DNA from: Annulohypoxylon bovei var. microspora | Lineage: Eukaryota; Ascomycota; Sordariomycetes; Xylariales; Hypoxylaceae | Assembly (NCBI GenBank): GCA_022836615.1 | Contig: MU405276.1 | Location: forward strand, 146,484-210,483 | Length of the DNA: 64,000 bases | Direction of reading: 5' to 3' | Shown: positions 43,799 through 56,800 of the stretch, piece after piece | How positions within the stretch are numbered: the first letter of the stretch is position 1 | Layout of the letters: every line of letters starts with the position of its first letter | Notes under the pieces: generated by a model | What the model saw: the letters and a program-made list of their open reading frames with translations, nothing else | Databases searched by the model: none | What the model was told of the DNA's origin: nothing | Program-made: the position numbers and the translations under genes

Positions 43799-45317
43799 CT
43801 ATCCTTCCCACTCCGCGTCGATGATCCATCTCATAGCATCTTGGGGCCGACGAGCTCCCAGATACCGGAAACGAGGATCAGCCCGGCGAAGTAGCTCGGG
43901 CCATTCGTGAATTTCTCGTTCCCTCGAGTTCAAGAGCTGTAGCATTCCCATGTCCATGTTGCTTATGACAGTTAGTTCCATGATGATATGGTGGTTCAAT
44001 ATAACCATCGGGCTTACATTGTTCGTCGAGCATCTGCTATATGCAGAGTCGTAGGATCTTCTAAGACACGGTCATGTATGATAATTTTAGCGCCGCGTCT
44101 AAGAGCCGGTATGAGGTTCCGGAGAATTTCGACACAGTACTTGTCGGCCCAGTTATGGAAGATGCAACGGAAGTAGTATACATCAGCAACAATTGGCTGC
44201 TCTGTAAAAAAGTTGCTGCAGACGTCGGAGATTAGCAAGATCTTTCTAGCTGAGGTTGACAATGCGATTGACCTACTGGGCCATGAATGTGACCCTATCT
44301 TTAAGTTCGGTAGGCAACCTAGCAGCCCCCTCCTCCGCGTTGACTGGTAGGTCCTGAACAACACATTTTATGTTCGGAAATCGCTTAGCAAGGCTGATCG
44401 ACATAGTACCGTGGGAGCCTCCGACATCTACTACCTTCTCGTTGCCCACCCAGGGATAATTATCAGGCAATAGATTGGGTGGGTCTATGTCTGCGAAGAA
44501 ATATGTGCCGAATCTCTTCGCACGATCAGGGTTCTCGGCAAGTGTGTCGTATAGGCCTTTATCGCTATTGTGGGCGAGGGAGAATCCCTAAAACGTTCCA
44601 TTAGTGCTTCCTCCTCCAGTAGTCTTCGAATAAGAACATACAGTTTCGTTATTCTCTTCAGAATTAGGCCACTTCTCCATCGCATCAACCATCTACCCAG
44701 ATTAGTATTTAATCGTCTAAATTGCTGATAGATAGATGTTACCTTAGTTGCTGCAGGCCAGAACTCATCTAGTTCGGTGATGAGAGTTGTTCGCGCCACC
44801 TCGTCACCGGCTAGAACAGCCGTAAGTACGGAATGTGTGATGACACCAGAGGTTTTCTCTTGGAAGAAATTGTTGTTGACGATGGCATGTCTAACAACTC
44901 GTTGAACGGTGTTTACATTTAGGCCGCAGAAGTTAGACATCGCCTCAAATGAGGTAGACTCGCCCACTGGAAACGACTTGTCTAACTTGTAACGAAGAAT
45001 CGCTTTTACGCTAGAATACATAGTCCACTATATATTTATCAAAACGAGTTTATCTTCGGGGGATTATTCAAGCTCACATCAGAACGTAGCAAAACTTTTG
45101 GACCAGTCATCAATGCCTTCAGCTCAGAACAAGCTTCCATAACGGCTAATCGGGAAGCCTTCAGATCCGTGGCAGACTCCGGTATAGGTATAGACCAGAG
45201 CGCGTCTGCGTCCAGGGAGGGGGTAGGCAATCCATTCTTCACGAAGAAATTGTCAAGCTTAGTCGTCTCCTTCGCAATAATAGAAGAGAGTTCAACAATC
45301 CTATTTGGAGAAGCCAT
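43799..45317 (-). CDS. SAM-dependent O-methyltransferase (plant/fungal OMT family)
   Basis: Six exons (45317-45078, 45027-44743, 44692-44642, 44587-44277, 44215-44018, 43961-43799) give 415 residues. All introns are 50-61 nt, GT-AG, and exon 3 is only 51 nt. The N-terminal dimerisation/winged-helix part includes the KSFPVGESTSFEAMS block. The Rossmann core has VVDVGGSHGTMSISLAKRFP, the SAM-binding motif. The FHNWADKYC stretch carries the catalytic-base His position. The end is typical (MLQLLNSREREIHEW). Related enzymes methylate phenolic or enol hydroxyls of fungal polyketides such as sterigmatocystin-type compounds. It stands 15 kb from the PKS with housekeeping genes between, so a shared pathway is unproven. 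The ATG at 45353 is an alternative start, 12 codons upstream. Confidence 0.85.
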
Positions 45318-47551
45318 GATTGATTTACCAGAGAGATGAACTGGTTGCAGCATGAAATTAATTATCTAGTCTGAATAGGTATCAAAGGCGTGAGAAATGA
45401 GTTCGGCGCTGTGGGATTTCGAAGAGAAGGATGAGAAGTTCTAGGGTTTTTGCTGTTGGGCATTCAAATATATACCTCCATAGGTAGATATCTACCTCGG
45501 AAGCGGTACTTATGTAGGTATTTAACGTAGGAGTTACTACCCAAATATACATATGTAGGCCTTTCAACCTAGTCCGCGTGGCTTTGGTGATACAGGACTC
45601 GGGCAAACTATCAGGTGTACGTGCCTAAATAGGTAACATACATGCATAGGGGTAGGTACATGTATGTACGTTACTGATGCGAATAATAATACTACCTACC
45701 TATCTATAGGTAATTTTCACGAGGTTACAAGGCAGTAAGTCATGGTTTATACATAAATACTACTTGATCAAAAACAGCTTATATAAGTACTTATAGCCAA
45801 GGGCTATTTGATATTTACTAATTGTATAAATGAGAAATACTTAGGTGCATACCTAGGTAGGTAGGAATTGGGCCTCCCCTCCCTGATGCAGGTGAACGTG
45901 AAACGTACAGGCATTAAAATCCATCTGCATGGGCAAATAGTTTCTCTAAGATTCAACCTCTGACGACGTAGCGTATTTCACGTGCGTGTATATCTTACTC
46001 TAATCCACGTCATGAGACATATTAGTGACATTATACTGCATATTGATTTAAAGGGCTCCAAAACATACTATATAGGTACCTACCTAATAATATTTAACTC
46101 CGTTTAAAGCAGTAAATATGTTGTGCAACGTTCGAGTCTGTTACTAGGTAACTTGTTAATAAGAAATTTATATAAGATTCGGGTAGGTAATTACTCAGAA
46201 CTCAGATAAGATTGAATAATAGAGTAACAGCTTTTGCATGACTTAGAAACGATGTAATTAGGATAATACAATGATAAATAGGTAAGTACTTAGGTATTTA
46301 ATTAGAATTGTTGATGTTTCCTAGGCCAGCACTTACAAACGTGGGCGTTTACCTAAGTGTCTTTGATATTACTTATGAAAGATTTATTCTTTACCTACTA
46401 GGTTAAATCCTATAATGTCCAGGAGTGATGAACCGCGGGAGAATTCTTTCAATTTAATTGATGCATTTATTGTTATTTTTGCACTGGTAGGTACTTACAA
46501 ATAATACTCAAAAACAGAAGCAAATATGCTTATTACCATAAGATTTCCTTCAAAGAACGGCTTCATATATTAGAGCTTACCTTAGGTATAGATCTTTCAG
46601 CTCCTGAATCAGCGGCTAATATTGTTTATGAACTTATGCTCTCATTGTGCAAATATATAAGGATATGCATCGATAGGAATATGCGACTTACTTCGGTGTT
46701 GAACTTCTATGGGAGGTTGTTAGCCGAGGGTGGCTTCTCGATGGATTAGCTCATGCAGTTAGGAAGTCTATCACGATCTTAGTGTAATACGTCCCGAACC
46801 GTGCTTTATCAATGAGACAACCGCGCGTAAAAGGAATAGTCTCTTCTTGAGAATTAGTCACTGTGTTGAAAAGAGCTTGGCAACCGTAGGTACCTATATT
46901 TAATTCTCACAATTGCGCGAAGTTTTCATCTATTGGGCGTGGAAATGGAACCAGCTTAACTAGGTACTTATCTATGATCTAGGTGTGCAGTTTAAGAAGA
47001 AGGCATTCTCGTAACTAGGTAGTTATGGATGGGCACCTACCTAGGCAATGAAGCTTTTACGGTGTATATACTTAGGTAACCATATTCATCTGACCTAGGT
47101 AGGTAGGTTAAATAGGTAGTTAGTAGATAATCATATATCGGTACTTCCCTATTTGCCCGAAGATGCTTGGGAGCTAAGTGCAAGTTATTGATAAAACAAG
47201 ACAAATGATATTGAACTCATTTGAACTATTGGGAAAGTAACTAAGTTATGAGTTAAAGGGGTATCGGGTTGACGCAACTTTTCTGCCCAACTTATATTGT
47301 CGCCAGTACAAGTGACGATGTTATTTTACCTTCATTTACAGAGCCTCATGTACTATTATCAATTCTAAAGAGAGGTGCTGCCCTTTATGTTGGTCCACCT
47401 AAAGAATACCTAGGTGCCATTTCGTCCTCGTACTTATGTAACGTAGGTATTTTGCATTGCGGCTAATAAGTGTCACATCTGTAGCTTTCTCAAGAAAAGA
47501 ACATCTCGTCCTGTTGTCAAATGGTTAAAACTGCGCAGCTTTATCGAATCA

Positions 47552-47851
47552 AGTAGGTGCTATTAGTGGGGGCGACCTAGGAGCTCCCCACCGATGAGCC
47601 GCCAATACACCTGGTATTCGTATAATGCTGCGTAGTAATGGAAAACCCATCGCTTCTGATTCTGCGGACTTATCAAGATATATCTTTGAGAGACATAGGA
47701 GAATTCTGGCGATCACTTTAAGGAATGGTTGAAAGTTGTCGTGCATTGCTTGTTTTGACTGAGCCGCACAAGTTGATTTTTGACTTACACCAATTAAACT
47801 CTCCGGGTCTAGAACACCGATACGGGCGTTAAGTAGGATTTCTTGCGCCAT
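47552..47851 (-). pseudogene. Possible gene fragment, unassigned
   Basis: The minus-strand frame (MAQEILLNARIGVLDPESL, then ESEAMGFPLLRSIIRIPGV) looks more protein-like than neighbouring chance frames. A GTAAGT donor occurs after the first block and an AG acceptor before the second, as if two exons survived. The second block vaguely recalls the helical end of citrate-synthase-like proteins (GF...PG.LAH), but this is too weak to name. Confidence 0.2.
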
Positions 47852-48990
47852 AGGATCTGTGTGGTTTTCTCGAGGGATGGTGATCTTATATCATTGCTGA
47901 CCGACGATTGCACATTTAGAATATCTCATGCGACAATAAAGAGGCAATAGGGTCGGAAAAAACACACACAATGACCAAGTTTTATGCATCGTCCTGATCG
48001 CCGTTAGCATCTGGCGGAAACGGTGCCTGACTGAAATAGGTAGTGTTCTCGAATCCCAGCAAGGTCCAGAATCCGCGTAAAATCGGAACGCTCATTGGAA
48101 GATTTTAGTGGTCTTGTACCCTCAGCGTGGTTTTTGCGTTGGATAGACATAGCGTCGTCTCATTCTCGAACGATGGAACACCACGAATCTGGAAAACGGG
48201 AAACGGTGAGCACATGTGAAATGTTCATAGTGGAATTGCGTTCATGACGTTGCAAGTTGACAACAAGTTTCCCCAGTGCTTGTTGACTAGGGCAGGGCAG
48301 GGGTTTTCTCTCATTTGTGACCTCTGACTTGACAACGCATCCTCGGCTAGCATTCCAATGCCTCCTAGCTGGTATCCTTGCGGCAACATCTGAACACTGC
48401 TGAATCACGTGCAAAAATCAGAAGCTGATCTTCGTACCATAAGTCGACGCCATTGGCTGCAAAAAGGGGCTAAGGACGCGAAATAGTAAGTCCTGCTCTT
48501 CAAATTGCCGAGAACCTGAGCTCAAAAGACCAATCTCACAGGTGCTTGATTACAGATGTCGGTACCTAAATACTCCTCATGCAGGTTTACATGCAGTCAT
48601 CGAGCCGAAAGACGGGAAGTTCCAGGGATATTAGGGTTTTTTTACCAAATAGAATGCGCTTTCGAACATTATGGACAAGGTTGCCAGTGTGATCGTGCGC
48701 GTTGCAGATGTAGGACTGAAGAGGTTTAAACCTTGATGCTGTATCTTTTACCGCCATTATGTATTTGTAAAGTTTGGTGAAGTTTGTTAGCTTCATATTA
48801 TTGTTACTCAGTGCTTACTTTTGTTATGTATTTATTTGCTTTATCCAACCCATCGAGCGAATTATCGAACCAACAAGATTCGATATTGTAGGAGGCCTCA
48901 CTTCGGATCTTTCCATTGGCTGATTGTGGAGATAATAATGGAGATCTGTACAGAGTCTGGAGATAGTAAAAGGAGATAATTTTGCTGTCC

Positions 48991-49750
48991 GCATATGCGG
49001 TAACTTTAATTGTACAGGTGTTACTTTTTGAAAATACAGGTAAATCCACTTTTATTAAGCACATTATTGGTTAAACCATCAAAGCCCTTGAAGTCCCCAC
49101 AATACTTAGATACTTGCGTATATCTTCCATAAAAACGTTATTATGCAGGTTACGTGGTGACATAAAGGGTACCACGTGACTTTTTAATGGTCTAAACTTA
49201 AAACATTAATATCTAACACAAATTCAAATAACTTTCCATTCAATGTACTTATAATAATATAAATTACATATTTGTAAAGCTCTTAATTCAACGAATCGAA
49301 TGATATAAATTTTATTTCGATGCATCAACTATTTGTATGTGTTTTAGGGTTTTAAAGTAAGCGCATTAAATTTCTTGGCAGCAACACGTGATACCCTTAG
49401 AAGTCAACATGCTTACTTAAGGTAAGTTTAAACAGCGTAGATTTCAATCAATTATTATGCCCTCCCATTTTTAATAAGAATGCGATATATACCAGCTAAG
49501 ATACGATGCACAAGAATTTTTTTCAATTTAAATAAAAGGTTACCATGGCCTGAAAGTGATTGAAAGTGATGCAATTAAGAAACGCAATTTACGCGCTTTG
49601 ATTGGTTGAAAGGCCTTCGCGGTCGCAAAGTTCTAAAAATGGAAGTAAGTTGGCCAGTAGCCAATAGAAAGCAAGCTATGGGGTAAAAGTGGATTTACCT
49701 GTATTTTCAAAAAGTAGCACCTGTACAATTAAAGTTACCGCCGCATATGG
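48991..49750. mobile_element. Inverted-repeat-bounded segment, possible MITE
   Basis: About 64 nt at 48991-49054 recurs in reverse complement at 49684-49750, with one T/C difference and one 3-nt indel beside the outer end. The 629 bp between have no coding sequence. The long, nearly identical termini suggest a non-autonomous transposable element or two oppositely inserted copies of a short element. I could not define a target-site duplication. Confidence 0.55.
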
Positions 49751-50466
49751 GAAAATTTCACATTTCTCATCTTGATAATAAAAGTGTGTAACAAGGATTG
49801 ACGGGAAACCCACATAGACTGTTATATGTGACGTGTCATTGGTCAGGATCGACAAGCATCTCGGGGCACTAAAATTTTTCAACAAGGATTGGCTCGTTTG
49901 AGTTCCTTGGATCTAAATAAGGAAACTTAGTTAGATTTGGATTAGTAGGGCTCAACTATACCAGCAAACGATCCGTGCTGGCTTCCAATTGAAATAGCAT
50001 CTCACTTAAACCCACTTTCCAAGAACCCGAACCCTACAAAACCCCAGGACCCCTATCATGAAATAAGAGGACCGTAAGAGGAGCCCGGCAGAACGTTGAG
50101 GAGAACCTCAACGAAGATTTGCGTTCCAGACCCCCACGTGTAACTCGTAAGAGCTTTAGTGGAGCATCATGAAATAGCAAGCGACCCCTTTTCCTCAAAG
50201 GTACCTAGGTAGATAACTAGGGTCTAGCTTCGTACAGGGTTAACGGGTAATAAAACCAGCGATAAGATTTGTCTAGAGAAAAATTTCTGCAAACATTCAA
50301 AACGAGGGCGGTGAGATCCTAAGTTTCTTCCTTTCCTCTATTTCTAGAGACTGGTGAAAGAGTGCTGGATCGTAGGGGCCATCCAACAAGTCTTTCAAGT
50401 AGACAAGAACAATCGCAATTCGCTGGGCGTAATTCCTATTGCTTCAGTCAGGACTGAACCATCATC

Positions 50467-51846
50467 ATGTCGACCATCACGCAGGTTGAAGCGCCTGCCG
50501 TAAAGGCTCGCTCAGGTCAATTGGTGAGAGAAGAAGACACGTACCTCGTGAGACGACGTAAATACTAACACCACCTAATAGAAACTCAAGGCAGAGCAGG
50601 CGAAGCAGGAATTTCCGGATATCAACACCATCCGAAAGGCTATTCCTCCTCACTGCTTCAAACCTTCGGCATTGATATCGCTGTCCTATGTCGCGCGGGA
50701 TCTCGTCATGGCCGTCGCCCTCGGGTATGGTGCTTTGACGTACATTCCGTCTGTGCCTAACCAAGCCTACCGGACCCTGCTCTGGACCGCCTATGGCTTT
50801 TTGCAAGGCCTCGTCGGCGTTGGCCTCTGGATTTTGGCGCACGAGTGCGGTCATGGCGCTTTCTCACTCCACAAACCCTTGAACGACTTCGTAGGCTGGG
50901 TTTTGCACTCGGCATTGGGTGTACCTTTCTTCTCGTGGAAGTTCTCCCATGCTCGGCACCATCGTTTCACCGGCCACATGCAGAAGGATATGGCCTTCGT
51001 CCCACGGACGAGCCCGTCGATCTTCATGCAATCTCTATCGAGCATTGTGAGCTTCGTGGACATGGACGTGCTTGAGGATGCGCCTTTCATTAACCTGATC
51101 CGCCTACTGGGTCAGCAGCTGGGGGGATTCCAGATATATTTCCTCTTGAACGCGACAGCTGGAGAAGACAGCATGCAGGACTTGAACGCCAAATGGTGGA
51201 GACGCAGCCACTATGATCCCTTCAGCGGCGTTTTCCGTCCCCAGGAGGCGCTTTACGTCCTGATTTCCGACCTCGGTCTTGGGCTCGTGTGTGCCGCCCT
51301 TTACTACGGCTCATTGGCTCTCGATTGGCAAACGGTATTCCTAATATACGGGGTTCCGTACCTCTGGGTCAACCATTGGTTAGGTAAGTTGCATGTTCCG
51401 GAACGGATCCGAGTGGTTTAGATGATTAACAATGCAGTAGTGGCTATTACGTACCTTCACCATACTCATAAGGATGTCCCTCACTACGATGGTGAGAAGT
51501 GGAGTTTTGTCGCAGGGGCCCTCGCGACCGTTGATCGGGACTTCGGTTTCATTGGCCGACACGTTTTCCACGGCATCATCGACACCCATGTCGTCCATCA
51601 CCTATTCTCGTAAGTAAAGATGACGAACAAGCGCAATACTTTTGCTTTTGCAGTAAGCTAACATTAGTTAGGCGCATTCCCTTCTACTATGCCGAGGAGG
51701 CTACCCGTGCGATCAAGCCGCTTCTCGGTGATCTCTACCACAGCGATGATCACTCCTTTATGGGCTCTCTGTGGGAGACGTCTCGCGACTGCCAATACGT
51801 AGAAAACGACCCGGCCAACCCTGGTGTTATGAAGTGGCACGAATAG
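50467..51846 (+). CDS. Delta-12-type fatty acid desaturase (membrane-bound)
   Basis: Four exons (50467-50523, 50582-51383, 51438-51609, 51672-51846) give 401 residues. The three histidine boxes of membrane fatty acid desaturases are all present: HECGH, HARHH, and HVVHH, the last just before an intron. Four or more hydrophobic segments separate them. The order and spacing match the fungal oleate delta-12 / omega-3 (FAD2-like) group, which introduces a double bond into acyl chains in the endoplasmic reticulum. The protein ends with an acidic/aromatic tail. It is a little short at the N-terminus compared with some family members. Delta-12 and omega-3 activity cannot be told apart by eye, and a role in secondary metabolism is also possible. 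Confidence 0.85.
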
Positions 51847-53882
51847 GCTTTTCAACTTCGGAGTTGCAGGGCATCATGCGTATACATCGGACAGAGCTTG
51901 TTTTTCTGAAATCGGATATATAAAAGGCGTCGATATCAAATAGACATGGCAAATAGACGGAGCAGATAGATTAGAGCGTCATAGGTATGTTGTGTTGCGT
52001 TAATCTAAAGCATTTTACCTCGTAATTGGCGAGGGAGTACATACCTATTCGCAATATGCGCCGCAAGTGTACATCCGCAACGGAGTGAATTTGGTAGCCC
52101 GCTGACACAGCCGATTGGATACGAGGGCCTCGTTTCTTGTCGGCGAAGACTGAAGACTCCTATAGCGCCATAAGTAAAACCGAATACAGTTACCTCGGCG
52201 CATCGGAGATCCGTAAGGAGAACTTCGCACCACCATTTTTCTAGATCAAAACATCCAGATGAAGATATTCAAGACTCCAACTTGTCTCTGATTGTGACGC
52301 CTTTTGTCCCTGCGTCAAGGGAACTTTAGTCGTGGTCACATGGAATCGGGCGGCTGTTCCTCGACGATGCACATGCACACGCATGCACTCCATGAAGTCT
52401 ATATAGGGTGGAACCTCCTATGTCTTACTGATCGATCATACCTAGTCTCATGTCGCAGCGTCTGCAATATGTACATACAGCACGATCAGATTCGTCAATT
52501 TCTTACGGCCGTTCGGCTAGCTTGCGGTACACTTTCAACTCTGGGATTCGCGTCCCGACCGTTGCCAATGTCATGCGATTTGAACCATTAAGGAAAGAGG
52601 CTGAAGCTTGGATGTTCGAAAATTGTCGATAGTCGGGCTTCACTAGAGGCAAGCCGAGTTTTAATAGGCATAGATTGCGCTGACATGCACTCTAGTCGGC
52701 GACTATGTATGTCTACCTAGCTAATGACCATGCATATTCCATGCATGGCGCAAGCCGAGCAAATTTCGGACAACGACCGTAAGCGGAATACTCTATTGAC
52801 CTAGGTAAGGAGCTGATCCTCAACGACATCTGGTACATGTCATTGTCGTAGATGTTCTTCGCCTTACTGCATGGCAATCGAAGCTCCCTTTTCCCCTAGT
52901 CTCGGCAAGGGTGCCAAGCTGGGGTCATGTTTCTCTACCAACCAATCAAACAGGGATTTGGTTCCCCAATTCGTTCTAAGAGTAAGCACTCTCTTATAAA
53001 CTTTGTACGAGCACAGCTGCCGTGGTTAAAGGGTTTTGTAACACACATTACCGTTTCTGGTACCCCGGAACACAAGAGGCTAGCTTTGATCAACCATTAC
53101 CCAGTACATTTATGAGAATCAAATTCGAGGGCCTGGGATTCCCCGATGAAACTAAACGCCGCGTAGGTGTGTGGTGTGCGCCACCTGCGGGATCGTGCCG
53201 TCAAGAAGTTCCCTTGAGGCCTCGATCTCATTCAGCTAGCATCGTGTGCGCCACGCGCTACCGCAGGGGTGCCACGACTTCCAAAATTGGAAGTATCCGT
53301 GCATAGCTTACCAGCGGCATATCTATCATTGACATCGTAATGATCTATCATACCTACCGCTCGCGTACTCGTACTTCCCGGCCATGCCGCTGCCTCCAAG
53401 TCAGCCAGAGACATATCGGATTAGCCAATGGTGCTTCATGTTTCTTTTGCTTCGAAATTGCATAGGAGCTGATCTGAATGAAGTAGCGAATCCCCTTCAT
53501 GACGGAGATTGAGTCGGTTTCCCCGATCCGGAATCCAATATTTCTAGGGGTAGCTGAGGATCAGCTCATATCTGATGGATCTGATGGCTGTGAAAGGGGT
53601 CGGCAGTCCCTGGACTAAGTTAAGAGGAGGAAGAACCCTCAAAAAGCCCTCAAAAGTCTTCAAAAGTCCCCAGAGAGAACTCTCCCTAAGATTCTCAAGT
53701 CCTTTATTCATAGATACCATATGTTGGGACTTCGTAAATTACCGCAAAGTAAGCTCTCACAGCTATACACCCATTACATCTAGGCATTTACTAATAACTC
53801 CTTAGGTTTGCGGAACCGCAGGTCTGTTTCCTCAACACACTCGTCCCTGATTTCCGCCGAAGAGGCGAAGACGGAGATAAAC
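51847..53882. other. Intergenic region
   Basis: Two kb without a recognised gene. An open stretch at 53808-53882 joins in frame to the STAND gene and may be its 5' untranslated part or an upstream exon. A short imperfect repeat (CCTCAAAAG-type) lies near 53637-53670. Confidence 0.5.
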
Positions 53883-56800
53883 ATGCCTTCAGCCGTAAAC
53901 GGTAATCATGCCTCCACGGACTCCATAAAGCAAATCGTCACCTCTTCAAGCGAGGTTGACGTGAACCGTTCTACTACCGCCCGTACTACCAGCCACTCCG
54001 AGTCTAGATCGTCGAATCGTATTCAAGTAACACGTACCATCGAAACAACTAAGCGAGTAAGGTCAAGGCTAATACGCGAGCTGGACGATGTGGACGATGC
54101 CTACCTCAAGCGGATCGACCTCCAGGCCTACTTGGGATATATCGCGGATGAACGTATCATCCACATGCCCAAGCGAGGGAGTCAATGGGATCATGTGTTG
54201 AAGGAAGCTGAATTCTTCGGTCTTCAGATCGACGAGTTCACCACGGCAGTGAAGGACTTCATTACCGACAGCACAACTATACGGGATACTGCCTTAGCAA
54301 GCTGCTACCTTCTCCTCCAGGTGAGCCTCTACCCCTTACCCATAACCTTGATATGTCACTGACCATATTAGCTCGGTTGCGAGCAAGCCCAAGCTCTAGA
54401 GCCAACTTTCAACACCTTGTACGAACTTGGTCAACTTCTTGCAAATACTCTTGAACTTCGCTCCCTGTTTGTACAAAGCGAAGGTATTGCACATGCCCTT
54501 GGAGAAGTCATCAACTGTCTTGTACAACTACTTGGAGATATTGCGATATTTTATCACCAGCGGATTAGTCGTCTCTCCAGGAAGACGGTGACAATTGACT
54601 TCGACCGTGAATTCGGACGCCAATTAGAGGAGATATGCTCTAAGAGAGAACAGCTCATCTACACAGTCTGGGCCTACAAGCTTGAGAGTAGCCAAGGCGC
54701 AAGCGATGTGGCATCACTTCATCGAGAGTTGGGCTCAGCCCGAACTCACGTGAAGTCATACCTGTACGGCCGCATTCAAGATAAGAAACGTCGTGTCGAG
54801 GGAACTTGTGAGTGGCTCGAGGACGACCTCGTAGAGTTCCTCGAAAAGGATGAGAATATCCTTGCCATTACGGGAAGTGCGGGGTACGGAAAGAGCATGC
54901 TTGCAGCTTGGGTACGAGATCAGCTGGAGAGGCCAGTTGGTCATTTAGATCAAAAGCACAGGACTATCTCTTACACGTTTGGTAAGTCTTCTACCCCTTA
55001 TAGCTGGCTGAGTCTAATATATTGTAGCTGTTGATTACCCGGAGAATTCAACTGCTGTAGCTTTATTGAAGAGTCTACTCTCCCAACTTCTCGAGATTAG
55101 CATTGGCGATGTTCGCCTCTTTCAGCAACTATCATCCGTCCTCACAAAATTCGAGGGTCAGCACAACGAAAAGGAACTCATCAACCAACTATGGACTGTG
55201 CTTGACGCCGGCCTATCGACAGTCAATAGCAAAGGGGTCAATCTCACAATCATTGTTGATGGCCTGGACGAGATAGTTGGCGGTGATGTAGTCGCTCTTG
55301 AGCTATACAGGCGTATTCACCAAAGCGTCAAGAAGCTTCCTAAAGTACGCGCCGTCACATTCTCTCGTCCCCTTTCGCATCTTGGCCAGCCCGACTGCAA
55401 ACACCTTGTTATCACCCCAGAACATGTCCACGACGACATTCAGCTCTACTTAATCGATGGCCTTTCTAGACGCAGTGTCTACACATCTCAATCTCACACG
55501 AAGCAACAAGAGTTGTTGAGCCAGCTAGTATCTCGTGCAAGGGGCTCGTTCCTCTTCGCATACTTGTCGCTGCACCTTCTCGACGCTGGCGTTGACTTTG
55601 ATTCCTTTCACAAATTGATCCATGCCATCAAACCCGACCCCAGCAAGAATCATGATAGTCTTCTCAAAGAGCTCTTCAACAAGATCAACTTGAAAGACAG
55701 TCATATCAACCATCTATTGACATTCATGGTGACTGCTGAGCGACCGCTGCAACTTGGAGAAGTAGAAGATCTAATGAGCGTCGATCTTTCTAAGGGGTTT
55801 GTATCATCATCTCATGCCAATATTCGCAAAGTGCTCTCTGCGACATGCGGGCTTCTCGTTGAGCACAAGGGTTCTATTCGCTTCAAGCATTCCGTTGTTC
55901 GAAGCTACATTCGTGGCCTTTGCGGCTCTTCATTAATTTCTCTTAAGGACGCGCACAAGCAGCTGACCATGACACTGCTATTGTTTGCTAAGCATGTTCT
56001 TACACAGCCGTGTGAGCCATCATTTGACTCTGTGAACGGAACAATTATCGACCAAGCTTATCAGTCTCACCCTATCGTTCAATACACTGTTCGATACTGG
56101 ATTGTCCATTTCCAGCACTCCTCCCTTATGAGCACTAAGGGCGACTTGACACTGTCGCCAGACTTCAAGGGCATTTTCCCTGACTCTACCTTCTTCGTCA
56201 TGCTGGAGTGGGCCAGCTGGCAGACCCAAACCACGTCGAAGTCCATCCACCTACACGAGTTAGCACTAAAAATCCGCTCTGCTTGTTTTGGAGAAAAACA
56301 TCACACAGTTCTACAGAGTCTAATAATTCTTGGTCTGCTGTACCGAACTCAGTCAGATATAGTGAAAGCCGCCGAGTTTTTCTATCACGCTTCCACTATC
56401 GGGCAGACTATTCTATACAAGTTTAGCCCGCTGGTAATCTCCTGCACTTCGGTTTTCCTGTCTTGTACAGAGCGGATTACTTACAGCAAGCGAACTACTA
56501 TTGTTACCTACCGTGAGGAGATGATTCGCTTCTATATCGAAGTGTGCAAGGGACAATATGGCGCAAACTCTGACCACGTCATTCGGTTGTATGAATCACT
56601 TGTCAAGCTCTACCGAGACATTCGCGAGGAAAGCATGGCGGTTGCCATTCTTAAGGAACTCCAGCAGATCATCATAATCCGGTTTGGACGTGGGTCTGAC
56701 CGAGAGCGTGGTCTCACTAGGGAGTTGGCCGGAATGAAAATTGTCCTCAAGAAAGGGGATATCAAGGAGGATAAAGATCAATACGAAGATATTTTCTTCC

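Larger units (their letters stand above)
45318..50466. other. Long gene-poor region
   Basis: About 5.1 kb of AT-leaning sequence with no intact gene that I recognise. TAGGTA motifs are dense at 45480-45700, 45845-45870, 46060-46085 and 47030-47120. An inverted-repeat pair lies at 48991-49054 and 49684-49750. A weakly protein-like fragment lies at 47552-47851. Confidence 0.6.

Noticed and set aside
43799..45317. O-methyltransferase as part of the PKS cluster
   Set aside because: Fifteen kb and five or six unrelated genes lie between; proximity alone is too weak to claim membership.
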